Part shown: piece by piece, positions 61,033 through 64,000 of the stretch
Layout: every line of letters starts with the position of its first letter
How positions within the stretch are numbered: the first letter of the stretch is position 1
From: Actinoallomurus spadix
Lineage (GTDB): Bacteria; Actinomycetota; Actinomycetes; Streptosporangiales; Streptosporangiaceae
Assembly (NCBI RefSeq): GCF_024055725.1
Contig: NZ_JAMXMX010000003.1
Location: 62,001 to 126,000 of the forward strand
Reading direction: 5' to 3'
Length of the DNA stretch: 64,000 nt
Notes under the pieces: generated by a model
Seen by the model: the letters and a program-made list of their open reading frames with translations, nothing else
What the model was told of the DNA's origin: nothing
Databases searched by the model: none
Program-made: the position numbers and the translations under genes

Positions 61033-63153
61033 TCAGCGGTAGCCGTTCGCGTAGCTCCCCGTCGTGTTCGGCACTCCACCGCCCTGGATCTGGCCGCTGA
61101 GCTCGTCGATGATCTTCCGGGCCTGGTCGGCGGCGGTACGCGCCTGGTCCCGCTCGGTGGAGAGGGCGGCCAGGGCGTCACGCTGCTGGGTGACGGCCTC
61201 GGCGAGCTGGTCGACCCACTCCTCGCGCTCCTGCAGCTTCTTGGCGAGAGCGTCGCGGTCGGCGGTGGCCTGCCGGGCGGACGCGAGGGCCTGGTCGCGC
61301 TCGGTGGTCACCTGCCGGACGGACGCGAGGGCCTGGTCACGGTCGGCGGTCGCCTGCCGCGCCGACGCGAGGGCCTGGTCGCGGTCGCGGATGGCGTCCT
61401 CGGCCCGGCGCTGGGCCTGGGCCAGCTCGGACTGGGCCCGCGCCTGCCCGCGCTCGGCCAGGTCCCGGTTGCTCTCGGCCTTGGTCGCCTGGTCCACCGC
61501 CCGGAGGCGCTCGACGTCGAGCTCCTGGGCGCGACGGCGGGCGTCCTCGGCCTCCTTGGCCGACGCGGCCGCCGTCTGCTGCAGGGTCAGGGCCGCCGCC
61601 TCGAGCTCGGCGACCTTCGCGCGCAGGCCCGCGATCTCGATCTGGGAGGACTCCAGGGTCTTCGAGAGGTCGGCCGCGTGCTGGGAGATCCGGTCGCGCT
61701 CGCCCTCGACGGCCTTGCGCGCGGTCTGGGCCTCGCCGGCGGAGCGGTGCGCCTCGTCGCGGTCCTCCCGCATCTGGTCGCGTTCGGAGAACGCCTGCCG
61801 GGTGGTGGCCTCCGCCTGCTCGGCCGCCGCCCTGGCCTGCTCGGCGACCGCCTGCGCCTGATCGGCGGCGGCCCGCGCCTGGTCGCGCTCGGTGAACGCC
61901 TGCCGCATCGCGGCCTCGGCCTGCTCGGTCGAGACGCGCAGGCGCTCGACCTCCTGCCACGCCGAGCCGGCCTCCCGCTGTGCGGCCTCCCGCTCGGCCA
62001 TGAGCTGGCGTACCGCGGCCTCGGCCTGCTCGGCCCGCTGCTCGGCCTGCCGGGACTGCGCGAGGGCCTGGTCGGTCTCCTGCCGGGCGGCGACGGTCTC
62101 CTGCTGCGCCTGGTCACGCTCGGTCAGGGCCTGGCGCATCGCGGCCTCGGACTGTTCCGCCTGGGCGCGGGCCCGCAGGCCCTCCTGCCAGGCGGTCTGC
62201 GCCTCCTGCTGGGCCTGGTCGCGCTCGGAGACCGCCTGCCGGGCGGACGTCTCGGCCTGCTCGACGCGCTGCCCCATCTCCTCGACCTGGGCGCGCATCC
62301 GGTCGACCTCCTGCAGGGCGGCGGCGGCGTCCTGCTTGGCGGCCTCACGCTCGGCCATGAGGCCGCGGGCGGTGGCCTCGGCCTGCTCCTTGAGCTGCCG
62401 CTCCGCCAGGGTCTCCTGCCGCGCGGCGGCGGTCTCCTGCTGGGCGGCCTCACGCTCGACCATCATCTGGCGGACCGCGGCCTCGGCCTGCTCCTTGAGC
62501 TGCCGCTCCGCGAGCGTCTCCTGCTGGGCGGCCTCACGCTCGACCATCATCTGGCGGACCGCGGCCTCGGCCTGCTCCTTGAGCTGCCGCTCGGCCTGCG
62601 TCTCCTGCCGCGCGGCGACGGTCTCCTGCCTGGCAGTGGCGGTCTCCTGGCGCGCGGCCGCGGCCTCCTGCTGCGCGGACTCCCGCTCGGCCATCATCTG
62701 GCGCACGGCGGCCTCGGCCTGCTCGACGCGCTGCTCCATCTGGTCGTGCGCGGCGCGGATGCGCTCGACCTCCTGCAGCGCGGAGGCGGCGTCCTGCTTG
62801 GCGGACTCGCGCTCGGCCAGCATCTGGCGCGCGGTGGCCTGGGCCTGCTCCATCTGGGTGCGCAGCCGCTCCGCCTCCTGCCAGGCGGACGCGGCCTCCT
62901 GCTTGGCCGACTCGTGCTCGGCGCGTACGGCGGCGATCTGTGCCGCGGCGTCCTGCTTGGCCTCGGCGACCTTCTGCTCTCCCTGCGCGAGGGCGCCGGC
63001 GAGCATGTCGGCCATCTGCCTCAGCCGGTCGACCACCTCGGCCGGTTGGTCGGCCTCGCCGGGGCGCGCCGGTGGGTTGGCGTTGCTGGGCGCCCACGAC
63101 GACCCGGCGCCCTCTGGGGCATAGGAACCGCCCGAACCGTTGAGATCGCTCAC
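61033..63153 (-). CDS. Long coiled-coil repeat protein
   Basis: A 706-residue protein, almost wholly predicted coiled coil after a 40-residue Pro/Gly/Ser-rich head. It is rich in Ala, Gln, Glu and Arg with recurring blocks such as AEAAVRQMMAEREAAQQE and ERDQAQQE. Two adjacent units of 28 residues (four heptads; ERQLKEQAEAAVRQMMVERE core) are identical, mirrored by near-identical 84-base DNA repeats around 62,400-62,600. The C-terminus ends in a Gly/Asn/Tyr-rich tail. It resembles filament-forming or scaffold coiled-coil proteins (FilP/Scy-like) only in composition; I cannot assign a function. Leftward, 123 bases ahead of pyrG. Confidence 0.85.
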   Translation of the reverse strand: MSDLNGSGGSYAPEGAGSSWAPSNANPPARPGEADQPAEVVDRLRQMADMLAGALAQGEQKVAEAKQDAAAQIAAVRAEHESAKQEAASAWQEAERLRTQMEQAQATARQMLAERESAKQDAASALQEVERIRAAHDQMEQRVEQAEAAVRQMMAERESAQQEAAAARQETATARQETVAARQETQAERQLKEQAEAAVRQMMVEREAAQQETLAERQLKEQAEAAVRQMMVEREAAQQETAAARQETLAERQLKEQAEATARGLMAEREAAKQDAAAALQEVDRMRAQVEEMGQRVEQAETSARQAVSERDQAQQEAQTAWQEGLRARAQAEQSEAAMRQALTERDQAQQETVAARQETDQALAQSRQAEQRAEQAEAAVRQLMAEREAAQREAGSAWQEVERLRVSTEQAEAAMRQAFTERDQARAAADQAQAVAEQARAAAEQAEATTRQAFSERDQMREDRDEAHRSAGEAQTARKAVEGERDRISQHAADLSKTLESSQIEIAGLRAKVAELEAAALTLQQTAAASAKEAEDARRRAQELDVERLRAVDQATKAESNRDLAERGQARAQSELAQAQRRAEDAIRDRDQALASARQATADRDQALASVRQVTTERDQALASARQATADRDALAKKLQEREEWVDQLAEAVTQQRDALAALSTERDQARTAADQARKIIDELSGQIQGGGVPNTTGSYANGYR
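62370..62610. repeat. 84-base tandem repeats within the coiled-coil gene
   Basis: Adjacent 84-base units encoding AERQLKEQAEAAVRQMMVERE-type 28-mers are nearly identical over the segments at about 62,435-62,520 and 62,519-62,604, with a further diverged copy upstream at about 62,370. High DNA identity suggests recent unit duplication. Confidence 0.75.

Positions 63154-64000
<847 letters not shown>

Overview
The window is very GC-rich (about 70% or more), gene-dense DNA from a mycothiol-using, secondary-metabolite-producing actinomycete. Support comes from an S-(hydroxymethyl)mycothiol dehydrogenase, a SARP regulator, many GTG/TTG starts with 4-base GTGA/ATGA overlaps, and the actinobacterial chromosome segment xerD-parA-scpA-scpB-rluB-aroH-tyrA-cmk-der. 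A family such as Streptosporangiaceae or Thermomonosporaceae is a guess. No tRNA, rRNA, CRISPR array or insertion sequence was recognised.

Layout. Bases 1-5.2 kb hold assorted genes: a cut-off Ser/Thr kinase, a HEPN-domain protein, a RibD-like reductase, a divergent SDR/TetR pair and an alpha/beta hydrolase. Bases about 5.4-42.6 kb look like one biosynthetic gene cluster. Its left part carries phosphonopyruvate decarboxylase, a phosphite dehydrogenase (PtxD) homologue, an MBL hydrolase, and a complete set for a dTDP-4-amino-2,3,4,6-tetradeoxyhexose (rmlA, rmlB, 2,3-dehydratase, 3-ketoreductase, RfbH/SpnQ-type 3-dehydratase, 4-aminotransferase) with a glycosyltransferase and a P450. Its right part is a nearly unbroken leftward chain of 17 genes (38.9 to 20.0 kb). 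The chain runs HEPD, 2-hydroxyacid dehydrogenase, PEP mutase, nucleotidyltransferase, phosphoglycerate-mutase homologue, enolase homologue, carboxy-PEP-mutase homologue, aldehyde dehydrogenase, serine-palmitoyltransferase-like alpha-oxoamine synthase, GSA-aminotransferase homologue, SDR, amidohydrolase, Rieske protein, ketosynthase, DedA protein, MFS exporter and SARP activator. Divergent from it are an Nramp metal transporter and an acyl carrier protein; a histidine kinase/response regulator pair closes the cluster.

How it may work. The first nine or ten functions match the early phosphinothricin (bialaphos) route: PEP to phosphonopyruvate, phosphonoacetaldehyde, 2-hydroxyethylphosphonate, hydroxymethylphosphonate, phosphonoformate, CMP-phosphonoformate, carboxyphosphonoenolpyruvate and phosphinopyruvate. 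The later phosphinothricin genes (P-methyltransferase, phosphinomethylmalate synthase/isomerase, NRPS, N-acetyltransferase) are not in the window. In their place are an alpha-oxoamine synthase, an aminotransferase, a ketosynthase, an ACP and a deoxyaminosugar glycosylation module. The phosphonoacetaldehyde-reductase gene overlaps rmlB by 4 bases, physically joining the sugar and phosphonate halves. My inference is a glycosylated, acyl-derived H-phosphinate (amino-ketone or amino-alcohol) of undescribed type.

Bases 42.7-64 kb are mostly housekeeping: a decayed amidohydrolase beside a TetR gene, mscR with its MBL partner, three small stress-type genes each preceded by a GNNT/GGGTA(A/C) promoter-like signal, the der-to-xerD segment (interrupted by a gntR-MFS pair), a NUDIX hydrolase, pyrG, a 706-residue coiled-coil repeat protein, and the start of a prolyl iminopeptidase gene cut by the right edge.
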